Of a stretch of 64,000 nt of DNA, positions 61,401 to 63,352 are shown one piece after another; within the stretch, counting starts at the first letter, position 1; every line of letters begins with the position of its first letter. The stretch is from Mytilisepta virgata (taxonomy: Eukaryota > Mollusca > Bivalvia > Mytilida > Mytilidae). The stretch is taken from the NCBI GenBank assembly GCA_028015205.1, contig CM051521.1, positions 66,448,314 to 66,512,313 of the forward strand. The letters run 5' to 3'. The notes under the pieces are model-generated. The model had not been told where the DNA came from and did not search any database. It worked only from the letters and a program-made list of their open reading frames with translations. The translations under genes were made by a program, and so were the position numbers.

Positions 61401-62878
61401 ACTACGGGACACAAAAATCACAGCCCAGGATGTCAGTCAGAAATTACAAACAGCAGCTGAGACTGAAGTGAAGATCACCACAGCCAGGGAAGAATTCAGA
61501 CCATGTGCATCTCGTGGAAGTATTTTATACTTTTTGATTGTTGAGATGAGTCTTGTCAACTGTATGTACCAGACATCTCTAAAACAGTTTCTCCATCTTT
61601 TTGACTTATCAATGAGCAGGTGAGAAAATAAAAGTAATTTGTCTGTACAGAATTCTTCTTCATTTGATCTTAAGAATATAGAGGAACTTGCCCAGTAGAG
61701 TCTGTAGGGTGAAATACGATCCTTAATAATATTTTTATCAGTGAAACTTCTTTATATTTACAGTATAAGGAGAAAATCAAAATTTGAGGTTGACCACTAA
61801 ATGAAATCTGCATTTGGGAAATATTTCATTTGCTCTTTCTGTAGAGCCTCCTGTAGTTCTGGGGGACAATTTAAATAAAAAGAAAAAACTGTTCTGAAAA
61901 AACTATCTTTATGATGTCCAAAGACTTTTGTATATGGGGATATTTCACTGATTTTGTCGTTCAAATTACAAAAGAAGTATAACTCAGTTTAATAATGAAA
62001 TTTCATGAAAATAGAAATTATGTTGATTGGACTTGATAAATGAGATTTTGACAAATGGGGTCTATGGATAACAGTGTTTAACCTGTAAGATGATTTGATG
62101 TCATTATATTACAGATCCCAGAAGTCACCAATTACTCAGAAGAGGATAACAAACATTATAGAGTACATGACATTTGAAGTGTTTAAATATTCTGTTAGAG
62201 GCTTGTACGAGTCAGACAAAATGACCTTTACCTTGTTAATGGCCTTGAAGATAGACCTTGCAGTAGGAAAGATTAAACATGATGAGTTCATGACCTTAAT
62301 CAAAGGTACTTATTATTCTCATGACCTTAATCAAAGGTTCTAATTATTCTCCTGTAATGTCAGCCATAAAGACTTAAATTTAAATGATCATTTAGTGTCT
62401 CAATTAAAAGATATAAACATGCTGAGTACCTGATCTCACCTTTTGCCATTTCTGCAGTTTTTAGAACTTTTAAACACTGTGTGTAGATTTGAATAAATGA
62501 ATAAATTTCAAGTTTCCAAAAAAAATCTTGAATATTGAGATTGGTTACCTTGCTGGATAGGGCAGCCACCCAGTAGAGATTCTTGTGGTATGCAATCAAC
62601 ATAAAAAAAGATACACACTCACAGGTTACAGATGTTATTGTAAAATTTATAAATCTATGACTGTTAGTACAATAAATCATAAAGTTTTATGATAAGAAAT
62701 TTATGGATTTACGTCTTCCTGAATCCTGAGTACTTATTTTTTAATCTTTAATGCAGGTGGTGCATCATTGGATTTGAATGTTGTACAGCCCAAACCACAC
62801 AAATGGATAGTTGACTTGACCTGGCTAAATTTGGTGGAACTTAGCAACTTACATCAGTTCTCTGGAATAACAGAGCAG
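1211..62878 (+). CDS. DNAH8: Outer-arm axonemal dynein heavy chain (DNAH5/DNAH8 class), partial gene, 16 exons in window
   Basis: Motor subunit of the ciliary outer dynein arm: it hydrolyses ATP and slides axonemal microtubule doublets. Seen: exons at 1211-1345, 1566-1819, 3962-4115, 7443-7607, 29179-29405, 40777-41344, 42796-43011, 48318-48455, 49471-49598, 49907-50075, 50858-51013, 58889-59227, 59992-60096, 61366-61619, 62115-62305 and 62757-62878. They join in frame (phases 0,2,0,0,2,0,0,0,2,0,0,0,0,2,1 at successive junctions) into about 1,100 codons without a stop. Order of domains: AAA4 Walker [14 protein letters not shown]4 Walker [10 protein letters not shown], stalk coiled coil 1, microtubule-binding domain, coiled coil 2, AAA5 ([12 protein letters not shown]), start of AAA6. 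Family knowledge: heavy chains are about 4,500 residues, so this is roughly a quarter of the protein. DNAH5 and DNAH8 are close paralogues; stretches such as [14 protein letters not shown] looked slightly more DNAH8-like from memory, so the symbol is tentative while the class is firm. Every intron carries repeats, but none breaks the coding sequence. Confidence 0.95.
1566..1819 (+). CDS. DNAH8: Dynein heavy chain exon 2 (AAA4 Walker A)
   Basis: Acceptor gttag|att, donor tcaag|gttt; 254 nt, ends in phase 2. Contains [19 protein letters not shown] followed by the P-loop [10 protein letters not shown] and the LASFIAGY helix, the standard start of AAA4 in axonemal heavy chains. The lysine and serine of the P-loop are intact. 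Confidence 0.95.
1920..2772 (+). mobile_element. HINE/Helentron-like nonautonomous repeat, copy C1
   Basis: Full-length copy in intron 2. It begins AGCTCACCTGGCCAAAGGCC and ends GGTGAGCGATACAGGCTC...CTCTAG next to a T. The 5' GCTCACCTGG and 3' (CC)AGGTGAGC are subterminal inverted repeats. A short hairpin (AGGCTC/GAGGCT type) sits just inside the 3' CTAG. The body consists of ~170-bp degenerate tandem units (tttgatcatctcctctgaaac..., ggaatgatgtatggaaggtc...). No coding capacity. Confidence 0.7.
2901..3961 (+). repeat. Degenerate 'ATACCCCC' hairpin-headed repeat with nested 'TGCCCCGCC' repeat
   Basis: Starts with a palindromic head (tatacaccc...ccgaaaaagaagtttgggggggggtatata) followed by stop-rich degenerate tandem text (caactcctcctacatt...). 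A second hairpin-headed repeat (tgccccgcctacgatagtagaggggca) is nested at about 3140-3572 and ends near acacatattcttg. The 3' limit of the outer element is unclear; it may reach close to exon 3. Confidence 0.45.
3962..4115 (+). CDS. DNAH8: Dynein heavy chain exon 3 (AAA4 Walker B)
   Basis: Acceptor ttttcag|atc, donor ggtgtg|gtaaga; 154 nt, completing the split arginine codon of exon 2. Encodes [19 protein letters not shown], then [20 protein letters not shown], the Walker B strand and following helix of AAA4, ending at LSSGV before VANLFARDE in exon 4. Confidence 0.95.
4116..5380 (-). other. Intron 3, left part: candidate LTR-type sequence on the minus strand
   Basis: Read on the minus strand, 5110-5070 contains tagTATAAAAatccac (TATA-like), and about 300 nt further, near 4800-4790, an AATAAA-type signal. 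Together with the purine-rich stretch and TGTTGTAACAG at about 6434-6424, this could be the 3' long terminal repeat of a minus-strand retroelement. Its outer end cannot be fixed and no second LTR is present. 4116-4740 shows nothing recognisable. Confidence 0.3.
5381..6054. mobile_element. Possible short MITE with TAGTCCAGTC termini
   Basis: The ends TAGTCCAGTCAATCTAGC at 5381 and GTCTGACTGGACTA at 6041-6054 are inverted copies over about 12-18 nt. No open frame. It sits inside the presumed LTR-like sequence of intron 3, as a nested insertion. A TA duplication (Tc1/mariner style) is compatible with the flanks but not diagnostic. Confidence 0.35.
6432..7281 (-). pseudogene. Decayed minus-strand coding remnant, possibly 3' end of an LTR retroelement
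   Basis: Two coding-like blocks face the dynein gene. 7281-6937 encodes a Pro/Ser/Thr-rich stretch ([20 protein letters not shown]...). About 6850-6458 encodes a denser, charged stretch with [40 protein letters not shown] and [14 protein letters not shown]. They are separated by a TGA and a frame change, and one in-frame TAA interrupts the junction. Immediately after the last stop, the minus strand reads CCCTGGGTGGGGCG then TGTTGTAACAG, which looks like a polypurine tract plus LTR start. I do not recognise the protein; it could also be a host-gene remnant. Function unknown. Confidence 0.4.
7443..7607 (+). CDS. DNAH8: Dynein heavy chain exon 4 (AAA4)
   Basis: Acceptor ttcttag|gttgcc, donor tcaccg|gtgagt; 165 nt, exactly 55 codons in phase 0. 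Encodes [20 protein letters not shown] and ends in LHVVLCFSP, the sensor-1 strand region of AAA4 that continues as VGEKFR in exon 5. The next exon lies 21.6 kb downstream. Confidence 0.95.
7790..10880 (+). repeat. 33-bp minisatellite array in intron 4
   Basis: Roughly 90 tandem copies of a 33-bp unit of the type aacaccatgggtatctccaa + ctgtaataacttg, with recurrent variants (agctttaataac, actataataac, atggatatct). The unit is a multiple of three, so frames stay open for long stretches on both strands: + reading [11 protein letters not shown], longest 8946-9758; - reading [12 protein letters not shown] 50-bp insertion variant (aggaaagtcataggggtcgc) recurs near 8703, 9292, 9666 and 10349, and a 100-bp non-repeat spacer occurs twice (about 8196-8305 and 8778-8885), so there is higher-order structure. 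I treat it as noncoding satellite DNA. Confidence 0.9.
10881..12076. other. Intron 4 segment without recognisable feature
   Basis: AT-rich sequence between the minisatellite and the CACTA-like element. The only open frames are short, and there are no splice-bounded conserved blocks. Confidence 0.6.
12080..13000 (+). repeat. Left long inverted repeat of CACTA-like element
   Basis: The outer part holds three direct ~20-bp units at about 12188-12245 (gttaagccaacaccgatag). Then come ~400-bp subterminal units recognisable by tatatccataaat..., ttcacatc(t/g)gatg, gtgtattggtaatt and ctttctcagcgagctgtag. It pairs with 21270-22182. Confidence 0.8.
13355..14268 (-). mobile_element. Hairpin-headed tandem-repeat element nested in CACTA-like element
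   Basis: On the minus strand it starts with the palindrome ATACCCCCGTCAAAATTTTG (ACGGG) at 14264. Next come gtctgtccgtctgtccgtcg and about five ~160-bp tandem units, each with 'catgtcgcgccgta' (their + strand counterparts lie at 13510, 13681, 13838, 14002 and 14170). It ends with a GCGC-loop-GCGC hairpin near 13370-13355. No protein; short minus-strand frames here are repeat shadows. Confidence 0.5.
16522..16867. mobile_element. Small MITE with AGGGACGAGATC termini
   Basis: Inverted termini of about 50 bp: AGGGACGAGATCAAAAGTTC at 16522 and its reverse complement ending CTCGTCCCT at 16867. AATAT directly repeats on both sides (16517-16521, 16868-16872), a likely target duplication, though TA|GGGACG is an alternative reading. 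Two long G runs (about 16574-16596 and 16783-16806) lie inside on the same strand. Confidence 0.6.
17283..17410 (-). other. Possible minus-strand exon inside CACTA-like element
   Basis: On the minus strand, about 42 codons ([20 protein letters not shown] then [17 protein letters not shown]) run without a stop into a good donor, tcgaaag|gtaagt (17283/17282). Composition looks more protein-like than the surroundings. I cannot place neighbouring exons or recognise a family; it may be chance or part of a decayed spliced transposase gene. Confidence 0.2.
18030..18480. repeat. Three ~160-bp tandem units in CACTA-like element
   Basis: Repeated text gtgcattaaccttaatgcac, atatatttcatttttagaaa and ctcaactactccataaccgc recurs about every 170 bp, with G-rich patches (ggggggtcaaaac). 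It resembles the tandem bodies of the other hairpin-headed elements in the window. Confidence 0.5.
18970..19332 (+). CDS. Hypothetical open frame within CACTA-like element
   Basis: About 120 codons are open from 18970 to the TAA at 19332. The part from 19027 is basic and ends in a Lys/Arg/Pro-rich tail ([20 protein letters not shown]). No ATG opens it convincingly; the first ATG in frame is near 19060, and a cag/tag acceptor-like site lies upstream near 18880. I do not recognise it. It may be a terminal exon of a transposon-borne gene or a chance frame. Confidence 0.25.
   Translation, partial: ANGVSFIKYWKLFIIFPSFVYGSFKNKDFIMKTILENRSKFVGPRISSSYSKCWLTKTPDQKGRLFQKLMKDNGKSTLISVKAKTVTSTLCDFTMPLPQRLAKKPCQTKRPRVARTQPRF
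19372..19412. repeat. (CA)n(TA)n microsatellite
   Basis: Run of CA dinucleotides passing directly into TA dinucleotides. Confidence 0.8.
19640..20590. mobile_element. Nested 0.95-kb inverted-repeat element
   Basis: About 160 bp at the left (tagagattgatatttaatgc ... tttaggcacgtgccggtttt ... acacgtgcc) pairs with its reverse complement at about 20430-20590 (gacacgtgtctaacggttca ... gcattaaatatcaatatcta). Identity is roughly 85% by eye. No coding frame inside. This is a MITE-like insertion within the larger CACTA-like element; the exact ends and target duplication are unclear. Confidence 0.5.
21270..22182 (-). repeat. Right long inverted repeat of CACTA-like element
   Basis: Reverse-complement partner of 12080-13000, with the same three ~20-bp units (ggcttaactctatcggtgtt) at about 22020-22078. 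Further ~400-bp subterminal units extend inward on this side to about 20700, so the right end carries roughly four units and the left about two. Confidence 0.8.
22186..27143. other. Intron 4 segment, 5 kb, no recognisable gene
   Basis: AT-rich intronic sequence. Short noise frames only. It contains a pyrimidine-rich CCCCCTCCCCCCACCCC patch near 22966-22981, a short repetitive 'accggtcaataat' stretch near 23940-24050, and a C10 run at 25950. No splice-bounded conserved segment found. Confidence 0.5.
27144..28977 (+). mobile_element. HINE/Helentron-like repeat, copy C2, with 114-bp tandem core
   Basis: Starts AGCTCACCTGGCCCAAAGGG and ends AGGTGAGCGATACAGGCTCA ... CTCTTG before TTT. The centre (about 27780-28370) has six copies of a 114-bp unit recognisable by gaaaaagtccctagcaac and ccatatatatttt. 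This produces an in-frame but meaningless open frame at 28120-28476. The longest copy in the window. Confidence 0.7.
29179..29405 (+). CDS. DNAH8: Dynein heavy chain exon 5 (AAA4 C-terminal part)
   Basis: Acceptor gatag|gtggga, donor caaag|gtatga; 227 nt, ends in phase 2. Encodes [20 protein letters not shown] followed by [20 protein letters not shown], the highly conserved AAA4 end, and DYFQR leading to the stalk. Confidence 0.95.
29701..31256 (+). mobile_element. HINE/Helentron-like repeat, copy C3, 5' truncated
   Basis: Lacks the AGCTCACC head; begins ggcgtaaacttttcc. It has about nine ~140-bp tandem units (ctgaaaccactgggccaatt, cagcaatggtccttagatgg, agtttaacataggaccctat) and a normal 3' end, gagcgatacagg ... 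gcctctag. Minus-strand frames of the type [10 protein letters not shown] are shadows of this repeat. Confidence 0.65.
31383..31480 (+). mobile_element. HINE-like repeat, copy C4, 3' truncated head
   Basis: Head only: agctaacctgacccaaaggg ... gtaaacttttctttaaa. Similarity then stops. Nothing recognisable follows until 32673 (AT-rich, short noise frames). Confidence 0.5.
31481..32673. other. Intron 5 segment without recognisable feature
   Basis: AT-rich sequence between a HINE-like head and the DIRS element; only short frames without motif or splice support. Confidence 0.5.
32674..32867. repeat. DIRS left inverted terminal repeat (3' end of element)
   Basis: The outer 74 nt (32674-32747) are specific to this end. 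32748-32867 matches the reverse complement of 37974-38093. The shared part contains a tatataaacacc stretch. Confidence 0.85.
32980..33105. repeat. DIRS internal complementary region
   Basis: 32980-33063 is the reverse complement of the left outer end (32674-32755). 33061-33105 is the reverse complement of the right outer end (about 38077-38121). The two meet at ACA, matching TGT at both borders. This is the template that closes the circle in the DIRS replication model. Confidence 0.85.
33594..34712 (-). CDS. DIRS tyrosine recombinase
   Basis: 372 codons. The N-terminal ~150 residues resemble a SAM-like core-binding domain ([20 protein letters not shown]). The catalytic part has the first Arg at about residue 208 (ATAQRSQTL), HxxR at about 315-318 (HSFRGAST), a Trp at about 341 and the nucleophilic Tyr at about 351 (FKKFYFK). 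All catalytic residues are intact. It would integrate the circular cDNA by site-specific recombination. The first ~100 codons overlap pol, so the true start may lie downstream of 34712. Confidence 0.9.
   Translation of the reverse strand: MDHSALVSNITRIFNRYSIKITAMLRSFNSGTQQTVTPNEQKKIISNRLYCIRNNLITRGFSGKATSIISKSWRKTTNTQYEYSWRKWMLWCDSLQINSTSPSLKNLLDYLCSLYFSKKSYSCINLHKSAICQTLALMGNDCFSKNAYITRFMKGIFNLRPPICRNLFTWDVAKVLRYLATLYPLEGLPIKLLTLKCVALIALATAQRSQTLASLDLKLIQRGPSIIIFKIGTLLKTSRPGHVNQSVVLHEYHKKEICPVHTLAQYILNTVDLRKSSKLFISYKTFKNVSSSTIARWLKSVLSNAGIDVLKFKAHSFRGASTSAAKKAGLSMNDILKTANWSSAKTFKKFYFKEVEVSSNTFTDAVFNRSEL
34400..36452 (-). pseudogene. DIRS reverse transcriptase - RNase H - methyltransferase-like polyprotein, frameshifted
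   Basis: Frame 1 (36452 to about 36040) carries the N-terminal part of the reverse transcriptase ([32 protein letters not shown]). The frame breaks at an A8 run (36035-36042 on +) and continues in another frame to 34400. There lie the catalytic fingers/palm including CLPFG and FYIDD, then RNase H ([36 protein letters not shown]), then the DIRS-specific 'methyltransferase-like' region ([39 protein letters not shown]). All key acidic residues are visible. The 3' end overlaps the recombinase gene by about 300 nt in another frame, as is usual for DIRS. Confidence 0.85.
36449..37828 (-). CDS. DIRS element Gag-like protein
   Basis: 459 codons from ATG at 37828 to TGA at 36449. The first ~230 residues are acidic and Lys/Ser-rich with low complexity. 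Residues ~290-400 form a helical block ([40 protein letters not shown]). The C-terminus is Arg/Gly/Asn/Tyr-rich ([20 protein letters not shown]), probably nucleic-acid-binding in place of a zinc knuckle. The position directly upstream of the reverse transcriptase and the overall plan fit DIRS Gag. The stop codon overlaps the start of the next frame (TTGA), so the two frames abut with a shift. Confidence 0.75.
   Translation of the reverse strand: MSMARCKSKHEDSDESMDDDQILKLFASEDEVDASFSGFSPRGSDSILNVPDIDLEETETEIALAQRAITQKVNAPVRKTVTKKSEKGKPTENSSKKGKQKRKTDNEMPSGSKVTISPKKKKTSIKADKQSELLKSLFEGLSETLVSTLNENAKKTSGPNQPNINDRVRKLIEQNRGTIMQGNDDHNEEVEDNDFLDFNMFSDDDEHEVANNGNEGDAESNDEEFEYEMPKIFEDEEKYDTEVSSSIAKVVENTCKKRADVSLMTKDEKIPNNCRSLVPPPVNTEIWQFLERRAKTQDLTTQTIQRLLGAGMIPLIKVAEILRTKNPDIKQLRELITKAIVILCNTHFELSIKRRMSLKPHIDRKYHQVCNRNKAIGVNLFGDDVSKRLKDINEVQKLNKSLSNYSPKNYRGFSTFRGRSFNRTYGRRGGQFNYRQNYSQTKATRGGRPMNFYQNKRKF
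37974..38121. repeat. DIRS right inverted terminal repeat (5' end of element, promoter side)
   Basis: Upstream of gag on the minus strand. 37974-38093 pairs with 32748-32867. It contains the reverse complement of tatataaacacc, a plausible TATA-like element driving the minus-strand genes. Confidence 0.8.
38122..39165. other. Intron 5 segment without recognisable feature
   Basis: AT-rich. No conserved frame, repeat structure or splice-bounded segment seen. Confidence 0.5.
39166..39614 (+). mobile_element. HINE-like repeat, copy C5, 5' truncated
   Basis: Begins within the body (ctttaaagatcttctcctct) and ends ccaggtgagctatacaggct ... gcctctag|ttt. Confidence 0.65.
39669..40460. mobile_element. 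MITE with TACTGTGAA termini
   Basis: Left end TACTGTGAATTCAGTTATTT and right end reading TTTCACAGTA are inverted copies over about 45 bp, including the motif ttttcgtggatt. Flanking TA suggests a Tc1/mariner-type insertion. I recall this family (cgtggattt motif) as common in bivalves; to be checked. Confidence 0.6.
40777..41344 (+). CDS. DNAH8: Dynein heavy chain exon 6 (stalk coiled coil 1 and start of microtubule-binding domain)
   Basis: Largest exon, 568 nt; acceptor ttatag|atatcg, donor ctcaag|gtatca. It begins [19 protein letters not shown], then a long Glu/Lys/Ala-rich heptad region ([13 protein letters not shown]... to ...[12 protein letters not shown]) forming the outgoing stalk helix. 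Next comes the entry to the microtubule-binding domain ([20 protein letters not shown]). It ends at KPSWQESLK. Length and order match the family. Confidence 0.97.
41492..42670 (+). repeat. Repeat of the 'TAGTCCCTTACC' class interrupted by HINE-like copy C6
   Basis: A palindromic head (tagtcccttaccagcaaagacgaaggggactttagg) at 41492-41529 is followed by gtccgtcagtccg. The HINE-like copy cuts in at 41576-42118. The tandem body then continues from 42119 to about 42670 (gatatttggtatatagtttt, cagatcaagtttaa). The body is repeated at about 43645-43792, 46313-46579 and 47070-47290. Confidence 0.5.
41576..42118 (+). mobile_element. HINE-like repeat, copy C6
   Basis: Full-length: AGCTCACCTGGCCCAAAGGA at the 5' end and CCAGGTGAGCGATACAGGCT ... 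CTCTAG at the 3' end, flanked by T on both sides. Confidence 0.7.
42796..43011 (+). CDS. DNAH8: Dynein heavy chain exon 7 (microtubule-binding domain)
   Basis: Acceptor tgctag|ata, donor ctcaag|gtacca; 216 nt, 72 codons in phase 0. Encodes [18 protein letters not shown] and [20 protein letters not shown], the compact tip domain that contacts tubulin, ending NKEVLPLK where the returning coiled coil begins. Confidence 0.95.
43265..43644 (+). repeat. Composite repeat: 32-bp tandem units plus HINE-like copy C7 tail
   Basis: Three copies of a 32-bp unit (cagttcatccatccattcat ctgttcatttgt) at about 43311-43416, behind a 'ataccctcacatgcagactg' head. From about 43448 the 3' part of a HINE-like copy follows, ending ccaggtgagcaatacaggct ... 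gcctctag at 43644. Confidence 0.55.
43793..44812 (+). mobile_element. HINE-like repeat, copy C8, 3' truncated
   Basis: AGCTCATCTGACACAAAGAG head inserted in a T run. The body shares the gaaaaagtccctagcaac tandem unit with C2. It ends at caggtgagcgattca without the hairpin. Confidence 0.6.
44829..45600 (+). mobile_element. HINE-like repeat, copy C9
   Basis: AGCTCACATGGCCGAAAAGG head; several ~170-bp units (acttggccaattggaacaaa, ctttcagaattatatcc). It ends ccggctcccaggagcctctag. Confidence 0.65.
45640..46312 (+). mobile_element. HINE-like repeat, copy C10, 5' truncated
   Basis: Body units (aagttgcttggccaaatgga ...) and the 3' end gatgagcgatacaggctcag ... gatcctctag. Confidence 0.55.
46580..47069 (+). 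mobile_element. HINE-like repeat, copy C11 (has an empty-site counterpart)
   Basis: AGCTCTGAGCTATTGCC head and ...CTCTAG 3' end, inserted into cttatt|tt gg. The same host sequence without insertion is present at about 42443-42475 (tcttatttttggtatgtgag). Confidence 0.75.
47622..48206 (+). mobile_element. 'ATACCCCC' hairpin-headed repeat, complete copy
   Basis: The head (taccccctgcaaacaaagtttggggggggta) is present twice in tandem, ~53 bp apart. Then come (gtct)n, two ~160-bp units (caactcctcctagaccgctc) and a 3' end with the hairpin TGTGAGCtttGCTCACA followed by gtacatCTAG|TTT. The short frame at 47954-48184 lies within it and is not a gene. Confidence 0.6.
48318..48455 (+). CDS. DNAH8: Dynein heavy chain exon 8 (stalk coiled coil 2)
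   Basis: Acceptor ctcag|gctaat, donor aaacaa|gtgagt; 138 nt, 46 codons. Encodes [20 protein letters not shown] and further Ala/Glu/Lys heptads of the returning stalk helix. Confidence 0.95.
48512..48780 (+). mobile_element. tRNA-derived SINE
   Basis: tRNA-like head ggggcctcggtggccgagtg gtctagg (A box) with a degenerate B box around gtgagttc...ggaatctc. It is followed by a conserved-looking middle (ttccgggtactctggcttcc) and a short 3' repeat tail (aaccccaactaaacaaa). A candidate target duplication, CAATTCT, is at 48500-48506 and 48781-48787. It resembles the V-SINE/MetaSINE type known in molluscs, from memory. Not a functional tRNA: the anticodon arm and T arm do not fold properly. Confidence 0.75.
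49471..49598 (+). CDS. DNAH8: Dynein heavy chain exon 9 (stalk coiled coil 2 to AAA5)
   Basis: Acceptor ttatag|agactt, donor gggag|gtatgt; 128 nt, ends in phase 2. Encodes [20 protein letters not shown] followed by [13 protein letters not shown], the conserved end of the stalk where the chain returns to the AAA ring. Confidence 0.95.
49646..49705 (+). mobile_element. HINE-like repeat, copy C16, internally deleted
   Basis: Only 60 bp: tAGCTCtaattt head joined directly to the ccagataagtgatataggtt ... cctcttg tail. Confidence 0.45.
49907..50075 (+). CDS. DNAH8: Dynein heavy chain exon 10 (start of AAA5)
   Basis: Acceptor ttatag|attggt, donor actaca|gtaagt; 169 nt. Encodes [20 protein letters not shown] and ends in [13 protein letters not shown]. 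The last ~45 nt resemble the degenerate tandem repeats that fill the first part of the following intron (separate entry). Confidence 0.95.
50085..50410 (+). repeat. Degenerate tandem repeats similar to the end of exon 10
   Basis: About seven units of 40-60 bp of the type acacaccaaatctgaatgta atagaaat...acaga. The first unit is exon 10 itself (50029-50067, acaccaaatctgaatgtaat). The units lack open reading frames. Confidence 0.7.
50411..50857. other. Rest of intron 10
   Basis: Contains a C-rich tract (cccccctccccccccccccc) at about 50568-50600. Otherwise nothing recognised. Confidence 0.5.
50858..51013 (+). CDS. DNAH8: Dynein heavy chain exon 11 (AAA5)
   Basis: Acceptor atttag|attgca, donor ttacag|gtaatt; 156 nt, 52 codons. 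Encodes [20 protein letters not shown] then [20 protein letters not shown], the typical AAA5 P-loop equivalent of dyneins. Confidence 0.95.
51014..52584. other. Intron 11, left part
   Basis: Mostly unclassified AT-rich sequence. 'gtcctataagatga' occurs at about 51308 and 52154, hinting at a repeat. 52477-52555 (tctggagctggcatgtcagt aactgctagtagtcc) matches what I recall as part of a dispersed mussel repeat whose other half is at 56590-56985. Confidence 0.4.
52585..53300 (+). repeat. HINE-like head (C12) followed by a CCCCGCTAGCG hairpin-headed repeat
   Basis: 52585-52768 is a HINE-like head (agctcacctgaccaggatca) cut off at gacttagtta. At 52771 a new palindromic head (ccccgctagcgaagcggcgggg) begins, followed by gtatgtacgtac and ~200-bp degenerate units to about 53300. 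Confidence 0.5.
53433..55026 (+). mobile_element. HINE-like repeat, copy C13 (has an empty-site counterpart)
   Basis: AGCTCACCTGTCCTAAAAGG head, then about nine ~155-bp units (ctgattggtcgaaatttaaa, catctatggaaggtccttta) and the 3' end aggtgagcgatacaggctca ... CTCTTG. The flanks (aagaccttcattttt / tttggaaatgcatct) match an uninterrupted site at about 55148-55178. Confidence 0.75.
55027..55500 (+). repeat. Tandem copies of an older repeat hosting copy C13
   Basis: About four degenerate units containing aattccaactttggtaaatt, cctgaaagactct and tctagcaaccat. The unit left of C13 (53385-53432) belongs to the same array. Confidence 0.55.
55501..56074. other. Intron 11 segment without recognisable feature
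   Basis: AT-rich; no motif or splice-bounded conserved segment. Confidence 0.5.
56075..56584 (+). mobile_element. HINE-like repeat, copy C14, 5' truncated
   Basis: Units with accgctgaatggattgaaac and cttaacatgggatcctatag; 3' end caggtgagagatacaggctc ... gctgCTGG|TTT. Confidence 0.6.
56585..56985 (+). repeat. Dispersed bivalve repeat ending gacacattccccatttcc
   Basis: The segment from gaactcagacatcttttgaa through ttgagatctcacaaaacctg, gttccaagtcaggaacttgt and cactgcattgaagacccat to tttgacacattccccatttc is, from memory, a very common sequence in mussel genomes and transcript UTRs. The class (LINE tail or DNA element) is unknown to me. Confidence 0.5.
56986..57548. other. Intron 11 segment without recognisable feature
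   Basis: AT-rich; nothing identified. Confidence 0.5.
57549..58089 (+). mobile_element. HINE-like repeat, copy C15
   Basis: Full-length: AGCTCACCTGGCCAAAGGGC head, three ~170-bp units, CCAGGTGAGCGATACAGGCT CCTGGGAGCTTCTAG tail, flanked by T on each side. 58090-58888 holds nothing recognisable before exon 12. Confidence 0.7.
58889..59227 (+). CDS. DNAH8: Dynein heavy chain exon 12 (AAA5)
   Basis: Acceptor ttttcag|atcaca, donor aaagca|gttagt (GT with a weaker +3); 339 nt, 113 codons. Encodes [37 protein letters not shown], a beta strand [17 protein letters not shown], and [20 protein letters not shown], all hallmarks of AAA5 in outer-arm chains. Confidence 0.95.
59410..59808 (+). mobile_element. 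'ATACCCCC' hairpin-headed repeat, copy in intron 12
   Basis: Head atacccccctccccttcccg ... gtccgaaataac; two ~160-bp units (actcctcctacatt...tgattctcatgaaactt); end ggggggtattagtccctttc aggacagttCTAG|TT. Confidence 0.55.
59992..60096 (+). CDS. DNAH8: Dynein heavy chain exon 13 (AAA5-AAA6 linker)
   Basis: Acceptor attag|gaatta, donor gtacag|gtaatg; 105 nt, 35 codons. Encodes [20 protein letters not shown] followed by [13 protein letters not shown], the conserved helical connection between AAA5 and AAA6. Confidence 0.95.
60431..61125 (+). repeat. Tandem ~160-bp repeat element in intron 13
   Basis: Head atactcccatcatagacagg, then four units starting about 60603, 60761, 60921 and 61080 (ttatgggacttagattgtcc, catgttgcacaggaactcaa, aacaaatgatggtttgagga). 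No coding potential. Confidence 0.55.
61366..61619 (+). CDS. DNAH8: Dynein heavy chain exon 14 (AAA6 start)
   Basis: Acceptor tttag|ggttca, donor agcag|gtgaga; 254 nt, ends in phase 2. Encodes [40 protein letters not shown] and [17 protein letters not shown], the conserved entry to AAA6. Confidence 0.95.
61620..62114. other. Intron 14
   Basis: Ordinary AT-rich intron; nothing recognised. Confidence 0.6.
62115..62305 (+). CDS. DNAH8: Dynein heavy chain exon 15 (AAA6)
   Basis: Acceptor attacag|atccca, donor caaag|gtactt; 191 nt, ends in phase 1. Encodes [20 protein letters not shown], then [20 protein letters not shown]. The last 18 nt and the donor are repeated 31 bp downstream, giving a second candidate donor at 62337 that would shift the frame. 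Confidence 0.94.
62288..62349 (+). repeat. 31-bp tandem duplication spanning the exon 15 donor
   Basis: Two copies of tcatgaccttaatcaaaggt plus 11 nt, differing at two positions. The first contains the exon 15 end and donor (62305/62306); the second contains a duplicated donor at 62336/62337. Confidence 0.9.
62350..62756. other. Rest of intron 15
   Basis: AT-rich intron; nothing recognised. Confidence 0.6.
62757..62878 (+). CDS. DNAH8: Dynein heavy chain exon 16 (AAA6), last in window
   Basis: Acceptor tgcag|gtggtg, donor gagcag|gttagt; 122 nt. Encodes [20 protein letters not shown] followed by [18 protein letters not shown]. The gene continues to the right of the window; the 1.1 kb after this exon is intron. 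Confidence 0.94.
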
Positions 62879-63352
62879 GTTAGTATCAGACTTAACCTTT
62901 GTTAAAGTAAGCGTATAGGATGGCATCAAGTAATTATTTGGATTCTAATAGTATTTTTGTAATTAAAATGTTTGTTATGAGGCATTTTCTACTGGCAACC
63001 ACATTAGAACACAAGATGTTTAAAACAATAAAATCAGACTTAATTAATCTTTATACTTTAATTCAAATGGAGGCATTCTAGGCCTGTGTAATTTGTAATT
63101 TTCCATTTTATCCTGCATGTAGATGATTTACAGGCTAAATAAAGGGGTCAAATAAACTTAATTTTTAGTAGATCAGAAGTCTTATAAGTCTCCTGATACC
63201 CTTTTCCCTCAGATTCAGTGATTGTTTATAGATTATATTGTGTTCTGGTTGTCAGGGTTTATAATGTCATGTTCTCCCTAGATTATAGCACAGTGATGTT
63301 CTTTTTCAAATTGGATATAAAACAACATAAATGGTCCCACTTTTGTGCTACT
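62879..63352. other. Intron 16, left part
   Basis: AT-rich intron; nothing recognised. Confidence 0.6.
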
